Positions 35,778 through 44,745 are shown, numbered from the stretch's first letter. The stretch is DNA of 64,000 nucleotides from Sphingobium sp. EP60837 (GCF_001658005.1 NZ_CP015986.1:1923501-1987500); one strand, 5' to 3'. The notes: generated by a model not told the origin, from the sequence alone. Translations and numbers: made by a program.

Positions 35778-36160
35778 ATGAAAGCGGTTGCGGCGGGGGC
35801 TTTAGCCGCTTCGTCGGACGAGATCGTTGTTACAGCGAAGAAGCGCTCCGAGAATGTTCGGAGCGTCCTGAAGCAGGTTGCTGTCGCCTCTCAGGCCCAA
35901 CTGGCGGTCGCCTGCGTAACGCGGATCACCGATCTGCAGACGGTTTTCCCAACTGTCACGGCCACATCGCAAGCGCAGAACAGCAAGGCACCTGGCATTC
36001 GCCGTATGGCCCCATCGCCAATTCGGTCGGCGTGCAGGCGCAGACGGGGATTATCGTGGATGATTTACCGCAAGCCGCTTCGTCCACCCTGGCCGACGGA
36101 CGTGGAACGCGTGGAAGTGTTCGCTCGCCCGCAGGCGACACTTAGCAAGGTTGGGCTCAC
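35778..36160 (+). pseudogene. Fragment of a TonB-dependent receptor plug, frameshifted
   Basis: The first part reads SDEIVVTAKKRSENVRSV, the classic start of a sphingomonad TonB receptor after its signal peptide, then VTRITDLQTVFPTVTATSQAQNSKAPGIR. After this the plug sequence continues in other frames: SIGVQAQTGIIVDDLPQAAS, and later ERVEVFARPQATL. At least two frameshifts are needed and the match stops near 36160, with no barrel. The signal peptide is also missing. It is a decayed remnant of a receptor that probably once served the operon directly downstream. Confidence 0.8.
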
Positions 36161-36228
36161 ACATGACGATTGGCCGTTGGCAACGCACTACCGTTGTTGC
36201 ACAACGCGTTTCGCAGGGAGGACAGGCC

Positions 36229-37539
36229 GTGGCGCGGACCAGTAAACAACATGTCATAGCTGATCCCCTGCTCCGCACTCGCTTGTTCTTGATGATGGCG
36301 CTTCAAACGGCGGTGTGGGGCGCCTGGGCGCCAAAGCTATTTCCTTACATGACGATGCTTGGCTTTAGTGCGGCGGAACAGGCGGTCGTCGGTAGCAGCT
36401 GGGGTATCGCAGCTGTTATCGGTATCTTCGTTTCGAACCAATTTGCCGATCGCAACTTCGCGGCAGAGCGCTTCCTGTGCGTCAGCCATCTTCTGTCTGG
36501 GCTCTGTCTGATCGGGGTGGCTTTCTCGCAAAGCTTCGCCGGTTTCTTCGCCTGTTACCTCGGTTACAGCTTGCTGTATGTTCCCACCATCTCGGTCGCG
36601 AACTCGATAGCTTTCGCCAGCTTGCCCGATCCGGCACGCGATTTCGGGACGGTTCGCATGGGCGGCACGGTAGGCTGGATTCTCGCAAGCTGGCCGTTCA
36701 TTTTCCTGTTGAGCGCGCATGCGGATGCGGAACAGGTGCGGTGGATTTTCCTGGTGGCGGCAATTATTTCCTTCGCCATGGCGGCCTTCTCGCTGACTTT
36801 GCCCCATACGCCGCCGAAACTGGACGGGTCTGTGGATCAACTGGCGTGGCGGCGCGCTCTCGGCTTGTTGCGCCAACCCTATCTAGCCGTGCTTTTCCTC
36901 GTCACTTTTCTCGATGCGGTCATCCATAACGGCTATTTTGTGCTTTCCGATGCGTTCCTGACCGATCGTGTCGGCATTGCGGGCAATCTCAGCATGGTCG
37001 TCCTGAGTCTTGGACAATTAGCGGAAATATTGACGATGCTGGTGCTCGGTAGGGTGCTGGCAAAGTTGGGCTGGCGCACGACGATGGTCATCGGGATACT
37101 TGGACACGCAGCCCGCTTCGCGATTTTCGCGTTCGCCGCCGACAGCGTGCCGCTTATCATCGGGGTGCAGCTGCTGCATGGGATTTGCTACGCATTCTTC
37201 TTTGCAACGGTTTACATCTTTATCGACGACGCGTTCCCCAAGGATGTGAGAGTGAGCGCCCAAGGGTTATTCAACCTGTTGATCCTGGGCGTCGGCATGG
37301 TGGTGGCGAGCTTCCTGTTCCCCTATTTGGCAGCGCTGCTCAGCAGCGAGGTGGTCACGGAGACCGGGCGTCACATGGTGGTCGATTATCGCACGCTGTT
37401 CCTGGTGCCGACCGGACTGGCGCTTGTCGGCGCACTGCTTCTCGGCTTTGCCTTTCGCCCTCTGTCGCGCGGACCCAAGGCCGCCATTGAGGATGAGGCT
37501 CCTTATCTGAGCATGGACCCGGGGGCGGCGACGCCATGA
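36229..37539 (+). CDS. MFS transporter, nucleoside:H+ symporter-like
   Basis: A 436-residue, 12-TM permease. GTG 36229 has GGGAGGA five bases upstream; earlier in-frame ATGs would read through the receptor fragment. Segments such as LLRTRLFLMMALQTAVWGAWAPKLFPYMTMLGFSAAEQAVVGSS and the late LLHGICYAFFFATVYIFIDDAFPKDVRVSAQGLFNL resemble the NupG/XapB (NHS) branch of MFS. In several bacterial groups such transporters accompany Gfo/Idh and TIM-barrel sugar genes, so the real cargo may be a sugar derivative. Its stop overlaps the next gene's start (ATGA). Confidence 0.87.
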   Translation: MARTSKQHVIADPLLRTRLFLMMALQTAVWGAWAPKLFPYMTMLGFSAAEQAVVGSSWGIAAVIGIFVSNQFADRNFAAERFLCVSHLLSGLCLIGVAFSQSFAGFFACYLGYSLLYVPTISVANSIAFASLPDPARDFGTVRMGGTVGWILASWPFIFLLSAHADAEQVRWIFLVAAIISFAMAAFSLTLPHTPPKLDGSVDQLAWRRALGLLRQPYLAVLFLVTFLDAVIHNGYFVLSDAFLTDRVGIAGNLSMVVLSLGQLAEILTMLVLGRVLAKLGWRTTMVIGILGHAARFAIFAFAADSVPLIIGVQLLHGICYAFFFATVYIFIDDAFPKDVRVSAQGLFNLLILGVGMVVASFLFPYLAALLSSEVVTETGRHMVVDYRTLFLVPTGLALVGALLLGFAFRPLSRGPKAAIEDEAPYLSMDPGAATP

Positions 37540-38666
37540 GCGGAAAGACGCATCCTGCTCCCGTTCGCATGGCGATGGTCGGCGGGGGAGCCGGTTCCTT
37601 TATCGGTCCTGTGCATCGGATGGCCGCTCAGCTCGACCGTCAGATCGTGCTGGTGGCGGGTGCGTTCAGCCACGATCCGGATCGTTCCGCCGCCACCGGG
37701 CGCAGTCTTGGCCTGGAGGACGACCGTATCCATTCCGACTGGCGCGCCATGCTCGCTGCCGAGGCAGCGCGCGAGGACGGTGCCGAGTTGGTGGCGATCG
37801 CTACCCCTAATCACTTGCATTTGCCCATAGCGCTCGCCTCGCTTGCCGCAGGTTTCCACGTGGTCTCCGACAAGCCGGCGACGGCCACGCTCGCCGAAGC
37901 GCTTGAGCTTCGCGATGCGGTCTCGGCGACCGACCGGATTTATACGCTGACCTACACTTATACGGGTTACCCGATGATACGCCGCGCCAGAGAGATGGTG
38001 GCGAACGGCGCGCTGGGCGACATTCGCAAGATAGTCGTCGATTACCCGCAAGGCTGGCTGGCCGAACCCATCGAGACCGAGGGCAACAAGCAGGCCGCTT
38101 GGCGCGCGGACCCCTCCCAGGCGGGAGTCGGGGGATGCATCGGCGACATCGGCGTTCATGCCTTCAACCTTGCCGAATATGTCAGCGGGGCAAAGGTGGC
38201 CGCGTTCGTGGCCGATCTGGCGGCCGTCGTTCCGGGGCGCTTGCTGGACGATGATTCCAATCTGCTGCTGCGCTTCGACAATGGGGCGCGCGGCGCACTC
38301 CTCGCTTCCCAGATTGCGACAGGAGAGCGCAACAACCTGACCCTGCGGGTTTACGGATCGAAAGCTGGGATGGTCTGGAGCCACGAGACCGCGACAAGTT
38401 TGACGATCAACTATCTGAATGGCGAGACACGAATCCTCCACGACGGCGCCGACGGCCGCTCGCGCTTGCCAGCCGGGCATCCCGAGGGTTTCATCGAAGC
38501 ATTTGCCAACATCTATCGCGATACGGCCGCCGCCATCCGTGGCGCCCCCGGCATTGTTGACGCGCTGGTGCCGGGGATCGCCGCCGGCGTGCGGTCAATG
38601 CGGTTTGTCGAGCGCGCAGTGGCAAGCAGCGCGGCGCGTGCCGGATGGACAAATTTGGAAGATTGA
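37536..38666 (+). CDS. Gfo/Idh/MocA-family oxidoreductase
   Basis: A 376-residue NAD(P)-dependent sugar or inositol dehydrogenase. N-terminal Rossmann domain: MAMVGGGAGSFIGPVHR, VAIATPNHLH, and the catalytic-lysine motif VVSDKPATATL (DKP in place of the common EKP). C-terminal half: GGCIGDIGVHAFNLAEYVSG with the conserved Asp and His of the active site. There is no signal peptide, so it is cytosolic. It overlaps the MFS gene by four bases and is followed six bases later by an isomerase gene. In characterised systems such enzymes oxidise C3 of glycosides or reduce keto-sugars. Confidence 0.9.
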   Translation: MSGKTHPAPVRMAMVGGGAGSFIGPVHRMAAQLDRQIVLVAGAFSHDPDRSAATGRSLGLEDDRIHSDWRAMLAAEAAREDGAELVAIATPNHLHLPIALASLAAGFHVVSDKPATATLAEALELRDAVSATDRIYTLTYTYTGYPMIRRAREMVANGALGDIRKIVVDYPQGWLAEPIETEGNKQAAWRADPSQAGVGGCIGDIGVHAFNLAEYVSGAKVAAFVADLAAVVPGRLLDDDSNLLLRFDNGARGALLASQIATGERNNLTLRVYGSKAGMVWSHETATSLTINYLNGETRILHDGADGRSRLPAGHPEGFIEAFANIYRDTAAAIRGAPGIVDALVPGIAAGVRSMRFVERAVASSAARAGWTNLED

Positions 38667-38672
38667 CAGTTT

Positions 38673-39731
38673 ATGAAAACGCTAAAGGGCCCGGGCCTGT
38701 TCATCGCGCAGTTTGTGAATGAAACGCCCCCGTTCGACCGGCTGGATTCGATCGCCCGCTGGGCAGCCGAGCTGGGCTATAAGGGACTGCAACTCCCGAC
38801 CGGGCCGGGCAGCTTCGTCGATCTCGAACAGGCCGCTGGATCGCAGGACTATTGTGACGAGATCACCGGTACGCTCGCTGCGCATGGGCTTGCGGTCACC
38901 GAACTATCGACTCATCTGCAAGGGCAGTTGATTGCTGTTCACCCGGCCTATGACCCGTTGTTCGACAGCTTCGCTGCGCCCGAGGTCCGGGGCAATCCGG
39001 TCGCGCGCACCGAATGGGCGGCCCGCCAATTGAAGCTCGCTGCAAAGGCGAGCCGCCGGATGGGGCTGGACGTCCATGTTACTTTCTCCGGTGCGCTGGC
39101 GTGGCCCTATATCTATCCATGGCCCCAACGACCGGCCGGGCTGGTCGAAGAAGCCTTTGCCGAGTTGGCGCGGCGCTGGCAGCCATTGCTCGACTGTTTC
39201 GCCGATGAGGGCGTGGATCTCGCGTTCGAGCTTCATCCGGGCGAGGACCTGCACGACGGCGTGACGTTCGATCGCTTCCTTGATCTGGTCGGCGGTCACC
39301 CGCGCGCTGCCATCCTTTTCGATCCGAGCCACTTCCAGCTCCAGCAGCTCGATTACCTCTCCTTCATCGATCATTACCATGATCGGATCAGGGCGTTTCA
39401 CGTCAAGGATGCCGAGTTCCGGCCGAACGGACGAAGCGGAACATATGGCGGCTACCAGTCATGGGTCGATCGGCCGGGGCGCTTCCGTTCGCTGGGTGAT
39501 GGGCAGATCGATTTCCGCGCCATTTTCTCGAAGCTCGCTCAATATGACTTTGCGGGATGGGCGGTGCTCGAATGGGAATGCGCCATCAAACACCCGGAAC
39601 AAGGCGCGCGCGAGGGCGCGCCGTTCATCGCAGACCATATCATCTGCGTGACTGACCGCGCATTCGACGACTTTGCCGCCGCGCAGAGTGATGCCGCCCG
39701 CAACCGCAAGCTTCTGGGACTTGCCGAATGA
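38673..39731 (+). CDS. TIM-barrel sugar phosphate isomerase/epimerase-like protein (cytosolic)
   Basis: A 352-residue xylose-isomerase-like (AP endonuclease 2 fold) protein without a signal peptide. Candidate metal ligands are spread as in the family: Glu in LAFELHPGEDL, Asp and His in LFDPSHFQLQ, His in FHVKDAEF, and the late Glu in AVLEWECAIK. Such proteins isomerise or epimerise keto-sugars or cleave their C-O and C-C bonds by elimination, and often sit with Gfo/Idh enzymes. Its end overlaps the next gene by four bases (ATGA). Confidence 0.88.
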   Translation: MKTLKGPGLFIAQFVNETPPFDRLDSIARWAAELGYKGLQLPTGPGSFVDLEQAAGSQDYCDEITGTLAAHGLAVTELSTHLQGQLIAVHPAYDPLFDSFAAPEVRGNPVARTEWAARQLKLAAKASRRMGLDVHVTFSGALAWPYIYPWPQRPAGLVEEAFAELARRWQPLLDCFADEGVDLAFELHPGEDLHDGVTFDRFLDLVGGHPRAAILFDPSHFQLQQLDYLSFIDHYHDRIRAFHVKDAEFRPNGRSGTYGGYQSWVDRPGRFRSLGDGQIDFRAIFSKLAQYDFAGWAVLEWECAIKHPEQGAREGAPFIADHIICVTDRAFDDFAAAQSDAARNRKLLGLAE

Positions 39732-40675
39732 CCTTGCTCGATCGCCGCTCGATCCTGTTTTCCGGCCTGGCCCTCGGCGCGATGGCCTCGACCCCGTCTT
39801 TCGCGCGGCGGCGCGGTTTCTTCGCCCGGCATGGACTGCCGGTCGGGGTTCAGCTCTACACCGTCGGGGCGGAGGCGGCGAAGGATCTGGACGGCACCCT
39901 GGCCCGGCTGGCCGCGATCGGCTACCGAACCGTGGAGTTGGCCGGACTGCACGGGCATAGGGCGACGGAACTGCGCCAGGCAGCGGACAAGGCGGGGCTG
40001 CGCTTCACCAGCATTCATCTCCAGGCGACCGCGCGCGGACGGGAACCGGGGATCGACAGCGACCCCGCCCGCATCGCGGCGGAAATGAACATCCTTGGCA
40101 TCAAGGACGTCGTGCTGCCGTTAATGCCCTGGCCGGAGGGCGGACGGCCCAAGGCAGGCGAGGGAATTGGAGACTATCTGGCGCGTGTCGCTGCGACGCC
40201 GGGCGGCGATATCTGGAAACGAACAGCCGCATTACTGAACGCGCGCGGCGCGCTGCTGAAGCGTGAGGGGCTACGCCTGGGTTACCATAACCATAATGTG
40301 GAGTTCGCCCCAGTCGATGGGCGGACCGGCTTCGACATCCTGATGGCTGAGACCGATCCTGCCCTGGTCAGCTTCGAGATGGACGCAGGCTGGGTCGTTG
40401 CGGCCGGGTTGGACCCGATCGACCTGCTGCGGCGCTATCCGCGCCGGTTTCGCCAGATGCATGTCAAGGATGTGTTGGACAGCACTGTCCGGAACTTCGC
40501 CATCAGGCAGGACCCGACTGAGGTCGGCAGCGGGATCATCCCCTGGGCCAAACTGCTGCCCGCCGCCTATGCCGCCGGCATCCAACAGTTCTACGTCGAG
40601 CAGGAACCGCCCTTCGCGGGACCCAAGTTCGATGCCCTCACAAAAAGCTTCGCCTACCTGACCGGCCAGATCTGA
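39728..40675 (+). CDS. TIM-barrel sugar isomerase/epimerase-like protein (exported, Tat-type signal)
   Basis: A 315-residue protein with the same fold as its neighbour but with an N-terminal export signal containing a twin arginine (LLDRRSILFSGLALGAMAS). The mature part begins GLPVGVQLYTVGAEAAKDLDGTLARLAAIGYRTVELAG. Metal-site candidates: Glu/His near LGYHNHNVEFA, Asp in FEMDAGWV, His in QMHVKDVLD and Glu in YVEQEPPF. Placing one copy in the periplasm and one in the cytosol suggests two sequential or compartment-specific steps on the same type of sugar. Confidence 0.88.
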   Translation: MTLLDRRSILFSGLALGAMASTPSFARRRGFFARHGLPVGVQLYTVGAEAAKDLDGTLARLAAIGYRTVELAGLHGHRATELRQAADKAGLRFTSIHLQATARGREPGIDSDPARIAAEMNILGIKDVVLPLMPWPEGGRPKAGEGIGDYLARVAATPGGDIWKRTAALLNARGALLKREGLRLGYHNHNVEFAPVDGRTGFDILMAETDPALVSFEMDAGWVVAAGLDPIDLLRRYPRRFRQMHVKDVLDSTVRNFAIRQDPTEVGSGIIPWAKLLPAAYAAGIQQFYVEQEPPFAGPKFDALTKSFAYLTGQI

Positions 40676-40687
40676 AAGCCTGTCAGC

Positions 40688-42841
40688 ATGACTAGAAAAC
40701 CCTGTCTTTCGGCCGGCCGCGGAACCTTGTTGTTGGGGCTGACGACATTCGTCGCGGCCTGTGCGATGAACGCGCGGCCCGGCAGCAACACCGTGTCGGA
40801 TCGCGGTGACTGGCCGGTATATGGCGGAAATGCGGGCGGCGACCGCTATTCCGAGCTTGGCCAGATCGACACGCGCAACGTCGGCAAGCTGGAGCAGGTC
40901 TGGCGGGTCGATTTCGGTCCCGGCGGCTTGCAGACCACGCCGCTGGTCATTGGCGGTGTGCTATATGCCACGACCCCGGGGCAGAAGACCGTCGCGATGT
41001 CGCCGGAGACAGGCGCCAAGCTGTGGGAATATGATCCGGGTTCGCGAAGCACGCAACCGATCCGCGGCCTAGCCTATTGGCGCGAAGGCGCTGAAGCCCA
41101 TCTATTCACCAGCTATGGTTCTTACTTGGTGGCGCTATCGCCGGAAACGGGCCAGCCCATTCCCACTTTCGGCAAGGATGGGCGCGTCGATCTGCGCGAC
41201 GAACTCGGCCGCGATCCCGCGACCATGGCGACATTCCTGACCTCTCCCGCTACGGTGTTCAAGGACCTCGTCATCGTGGGTTTCCGGACTTCCGAGACGG
41301 CGCCGGCGGCGCCCGGCAGTATCCGCGCCTATGACGCGCGCACCGGCAAGCTGCGCTGGAAATTCGACGTCATCCCCCATCCCGGTGAGCCCGGCTACGA
41401 TAGCTGGCCGACGGACGCATGGAAGACCGCTGGCGGGGCCAACAACTGGGCCGGAATGGTCGTCGATGAGCGGCGCGGTATCTTGTTCGTTCCCACAGGT
41501 TCTGCGGTGAACGACTTTTACGGCGCGGATCGGGTCGGCAATAATCTATATGCCAATTCGCTGATCGCGCTCGATGCCGCGACCGGGCGTCGCCTATGGC
41601 ACTTCCAGGGGGTCCACCACGACCTGTGGGACCGGGACTTTCCCTCACCACCGGTGCTGCTGACGGTCCGTCGCGGCGGAAAGTCGGTCAATGCCGTCGC
41701 GCAAGGATCGAAGCAGGGCATGCTGTTCCTGTTCGACCGCGTCACCGGCAAGCCGCTCTTCCCCATTGAGGAACGTCCCGTTCCCGCCAGCGACGTGCCC
41801 GGAGAAGTCGCCTCGCCGACGCAGCCCTTCGCGCTGACGCCTGCGCCATTCGCGCGCCAACATCTGACCGCCGACATGCTGACCAACCGCACCCCGGAAG
41901 CGCGCGCGGCCGCGGAAAAGGCGTTCGCCACTTTCAATAACAAAGGCCCATTCACGCCTTTGACGGTGGGCAAGCAGACGGTGGTTTTCCCAGGTTTCGA
42001 CGGTGGAGCGGAGTGGGGTGGCCCTGCGGTCGACCATCGGCGCGGGGTCATCTACATCAATAGCAACGATGTCGTGTGGACTGGCGGACTGGCTGAAACC
42101 AAGCCGGCGCCGGCTGCGGGGAACGGCGCCGCGCTCTATCAGGAGCAATGTTCCGCCTGCCACGGCGCGAACCGCGACGGCGCCCCGCCAGAGTTCCCGC
42201 CCCTTACAAATCTTAGCCCCCGTTTGGACACAGCCCAGATCGCAGCCATTATCGCAGGCGGTAAGGGACGTATGCCGGGCTTTCCGCAAATTCCCCCCGC
42301 GGATCGCGCCGCCATCGCCAGCTATTTGGCAGGCGGCAGGGCCGAGGCGAGCAACGGCGAGCAGCGGGAAGCCGAAAGCGCCGCCCCGGCGGTGCAGCGG
42401 GCGCGCTACAGGTTCACCGGTTATCGCAAGTTCCTCGATGCCCAGGGCTATCCCGCCGTCGCCCCGCCATGGGGTACGCTCAATGCCATAGATCTCAACA
42501 CCGGCAGATATCTGTGGAAGATCCCGTTGGGAGAGTATCCAGAACTCTCCGCAAAGGGCATGCGCGATACCGGATCGGAGAATTATGGGGGCCCCATCGT
42601 AACCGCGGGAGGGCTCGTGATCATCGGCGCGACGATTTACGATCGCAAGTTACGCGCGTTCGATAGCCGCACCGGCAAGCTGCTCTGGCAAACGGAGTTG
42701 CCTTTCGCCGGGGTCGCCACGCCAGTCACCTATATGGCTGGCGGTCGGCAGTTCATTGTCATCGCGACCAGCGGTTCGCGCAATCCCAAAGGGCCACAAG
42801 GCTCAGCCTATGTTGCTTTCGCATTGCCGACTGGTCGGTAA
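40688..42841 (+). CDS. PQQ-dependent dehydrogenase with inserted cytochrome c domain (lipoprotein)
   Basis: A 717-residue quinoprotein. The N-terminus ends in a lipobox (VAAC, Cys about 25), so it is periplasmic and lipid-anchored. The beta-propeller resembles glucose/glycerol-type quinoproteins: DWPVYGGNAGGDRYSELGQID, TTPLVIGGVLY, WHFQGVHHDLWDRDFPSPP. A cytochrome c domain (NGAALYQEQCSACHGANRDG, haem motif CSACH at 488-492, Met in GRMPGFPQ) sits before the last blades, which resume at about residue 580 (VAPPWGTLNAIDLNTGRY; GGPIVTAGGLVIIG). It should oxidise an alcohol or sugar and pass electrons through its own haem to the respiratory chain. It is last in the operon. Confidence 0.92.
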   Translation: MTRKPCLSAGRGTLLLGLTTFVAACAMNARPGSNTVSDRGDWPVYGGNAGGDRYSELGQIDTRNVGKLEQVWRVDFGPGGLQTTPLVIGGVLYATTPGQKTVAMSPETGAKLWEYDPGSRSTQPIRGLAYWREGAEAHLFTSYGSYLVALSPETGQPIPTFGKDGRVDLRDELGRDPATMATFLTSPATVFKDLVIVGFRTSETAPAAPGSIRAYDARTGKLRWKFDVIPHPGEPGYDSWPTDAWKTAGGANNWAGMVVDERRGILFVPTGSAVNDFYGADRVGNNLYANSLIALDAATGRRLWHFQGVHHDLWDRDFPSPPVLLTVRRGGKSVNAVAQGSKQGMLFLFDRVTGKPLFPIEERPVPASDVPGEVASPTQPFALTPAPFARQHLTADMLTNRTPEARAAAEKAFATFNNKGPFTPLTVGKQTVVFPGFDGGAEWGGPAVDHRRGVIYINSNDVVWTGGLAETKPAPAAGNGAALYQEQCSACHGANRDGAPPEFPPLTNLSPRLDTAQIAAIIAGGKGRMPGFPQIPPADRAAIASYLAGGRAEASNGEQREAESAAPAVQRARYRFTGYRKFLDAQGYPAVAPPWGTLNAIDLNTGRYLWKIPLGEYPELSAKGMRDTGSENYGGPIVTAGGLVIIGATIYDRKLRAFDSRTGKLLWQTELPFAGVATPVTYMAGGRQFIVIATSGSRNPKGPQGSAYVAFALPTGR

Positions 42842-43128
42842 GTGCCAAGCCTTCCGAAGAACAGCGCCGAGTTGGCCGACTACATCCTTAAACGGAAAGA
42901 CTAGCAAGGTCAGCTGGTACGCCTTGGGCGCATCTATGCGTGACAAAGGCCAAAGCGGCGAGGCGGCGCGTTCTCGCTCCCCATCTGGCGAGCGACAAGG
43001 CCACGCCATAAAACCAGAATGGTTAAGCGTCCAATTGGAGGGGCAACTTGACGCCGCCAGAGGCAAGGCGCGGCCAATATCAGTTGTTGGACGATTTATA
43101 GCTATTTTCAGTAGCTTAAGGAAAGGGC
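42842..43128. other. Non-coding gap between the PQQ operon and tRNA-Ser
   Basis: There is no convincing gene in these 287 bases. A short in-frame stretch just after the PQQ stop (VPSLPKNSAELADYILKRKD, ending in TAG) and a second without homology I recognise could be remnants. The segment near 43080-43125 is AT-rich compared with the surroundings. No intrinsic terminator is evident. Confidence 0.4.
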
Positions 43129-43219
43129 TGGCGGAGCGGGAGGGATTCGAACCCTCGATACGCTTTTGACGTATACTCACTTTCCAGGCGAGCGCCTTCG
43201 ACCACTCGGCCACCGCTCC
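43129..43219 (-). tRNA. tRNA-Ser (GGA anticodon)
   Basis: On the reverse strand the acceptor GGAGCGG (43219-43213) pairs with CCGCTCC, followed by G and an encoded CCA (43131-43129). The anticodon arm contains GGA (CGCCTGGAAAGTG), with the long class II variable arm and a T arm GAGGGTTCGAATCCCTC. All elements of a serine tRNA are present. Confidence 0.97.
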
Positions 43220-43421
43220 GCATGCACTGGAAGGCGGCTCCCTATCGTGCAGCGCGGCGCTAGGCAAGGGGTGGTTGATATGCCTCCTGTAATTCCGTTC
43301 CGGCAGACTATATCGGATAAGGAGATCGTTCCGGTCGCAGGCCCGATTCCGGAACAATCGTCGCTTGCCCGGCGATAAAATCCCTGACGACGATATGCCC
43401 TCAGGGATGGAAAGGCTGAAC

Positions 43422-44537
43422 ATGATTGTAGGCACGGTACGGGAGATCAAGAATCACGAATATCGCGTCGGCCTGACGCCTGAGAGCGTGCATGAGCTGA
43501 CCGCCCATGGCCATCAGGTGCTGGTGGAAACCGGCGCGGGCGACGGGATCGGCGCGCATGACTCGTTATACGCAAAGGCCGGGGGCGAGATCGTCCCGTC
43601 GGCGCGCGAGGTTTTCGCCGCTGCCGAGATGATCGTGAAGGTGAAAGAGCCCCAGGCCGAGGAACGCGCGATGCTGCGGCCCGGCCAGATACTCTACACC
43701 TATCTTCACCTCGCCCCCGATCCGGAGCAGACCCGCGACCTTATCGCGTCGGGCGCGACCTGCATCGCCTATGAAACGGTGAGCGACGATCATGGCGGCC
43801 TGCCGCTGCTAAAGCCCATGAGCCAGGTTGCTGGACGCATGGCGATCCAGGCGGGCGCGACCGCGCTTGAAAAGGCGAATGGCGGCCGGGGCGTGCTGCT
43901 GGGCGGCGTGCCCGGCGTGCTTCCAGCCAAGGTCTGCGTCATCGGCGGCGGCGTCGTCGGCTTCAATGCGGCGCAGATGGCGGCGGGCCTTGGCGCTGAC
44001 GTCACGATACTCGACCGCAGCCCCGAGGTGCTCGAAAAGCTCGGCATCTATTTCGAAGCGCGGGCCAAGACCCGCTTTTCCAACCGCGCCAACCTTGCCG
44101 AATGCGTGGCCGACGCGGACCTGGTCATCGGCGCTGTCCTCATTCCGGGGGCCGCCGCGCCGAAGCTGGTGACAGCGGACATGCTCAAGACCATGAAGAA
44201 GGGCGCAGTGCTGGTCGATGTCGCGATCGACCAGGGCGGCTGTTTCGAAACCAGCCATGCCACCACCCATGCCGAACCCACCTATGTGGTCGATGGCATC
44301 GTCCATTATTGCGTCGCCAACATGCCGGGCGCGGTCGCGCGCACCAGCACCTATGCGCTCAACAATGTGACGCTGCCCCATGCGCTGCGCATCGCCGACC
44401 TGGGGTGGAAGGAAGCGCTGCGGTCCGACCCGCATCTTCTCGCGGGCCTGAACGTATGGAACGGCAAGGTGACCTATCAAGCCGTCGCGCAGGCGCTCGA
44501 CCTGCCCTACACGCCCGCGCAGGAGGCGCTGGGCTGA
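43422..44537 (+). CDS. ald: Alanine dehydrogenase
   Basis: A 371-residue NAD-dependent enzyme interconverting L-alanine with pyruvate and ammonia. Start [23 protein letters not shown] is the family N-terminus; GGAAAGG lies seven bases before ATG 43422, so the longer frame from 43365 is not needed. Substrate site: Lys in [10 protein letters not shown]; His in [16 protein letters not shown] fold: [20 protein letters not shown] then VTILDRS. The 43220-43421 upstream stretch contains a TCCCTGA/TCAGGGA hairpin (43380-43406) that may be regulatory. Confidence 0.95.
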   Translation: MIVGTVREIKNHEYRVGLTPESVHELTAHGHQVLVETGAGDGIGAHDSLYAKAGGEIVPSAREVFAAAEMIVKVKEPQAEERAMLRPGQILYTYLHLAPDPEQTRDLIASGATCIAYETVSDDHGGLPLLKPMSQVAGRMAIQAGATALEKANGGRGVLLGGVPGVLPAKVCVIGGGVVGFNAAQMAAGLGADVTILDRSPEVLEKLGIYFEARAKTRFSNRANLAECVADADLVIGAVLIPGAAAPKLVTADMLKTMKKGAVLVDVAIDQGGCFETSHATTHAEPTYVVDGIVHYCVANMPGAVARTSTYALNNVTLPHALRIADLGWKEALRSDPHLLAGLNVWNGKVTYQAVAQALDLPYTPAQEALG

Positions 44538-44564
44538 CACGCGCTTAGCCGCTCCTAATCTTTT

Positions 44565-44580
44565 CCCGCAGCCTTGCGGG
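44565..44580 (+). other. Short hairpin after ald
   Basis: CCCGCA-GCCT-TGCGGG, a 6-bp stem with a tetraloop, 28 bases after the ald stop, followed by only TTCCCC. It may be a weak terminator. Confidence 0.4.
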
Positions 44581-44593
44581 TTCCCCGGCCTCG

Positions 44594-44653
44594 TTCGTCT
44601 TGCTTGTCGGGGGCAGTCTGGTTCCCTGCCCCCAACCAAGCACATTCGACGAA
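44594..44653 (+). promoter_or_regulatory. Three-part long hairpin between ald and the TSUP gene
   Basis: Three consecutive helices stack in one structure: TTCGTC (44594-44599) with GACGAA (44648-44653), TGCTTG (44601-44606) with CAAGCA (44637-44642), and GGGGGCAG (44609-44616) with CTGCCCCC (44626-44633), giving 20 pairs and a nine-base tip loop. No U-run follows, so it is not an intrinsic terminator. It could be a cis-acting RNA for the downstream transporter or a small RNA. Confidence 0.5.
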
Positions 44654-44745
44654 GAGAGGCCCGGTTACCCCGACATGGTCCAACATATTTGCATTGCCGC
44701 CTTGCCGCCGCGCTCTGTCCTGCATCGCAGCAGGGGGGTGCGCTG

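Noticed and set aside
35740..43220. attL/attR repeats of the tRNA-Ser end flanking the PQQ operon.
   Set aside because: Only a short coincidental match (GCGGAGCG near 35766) was seen; too short to support integration.
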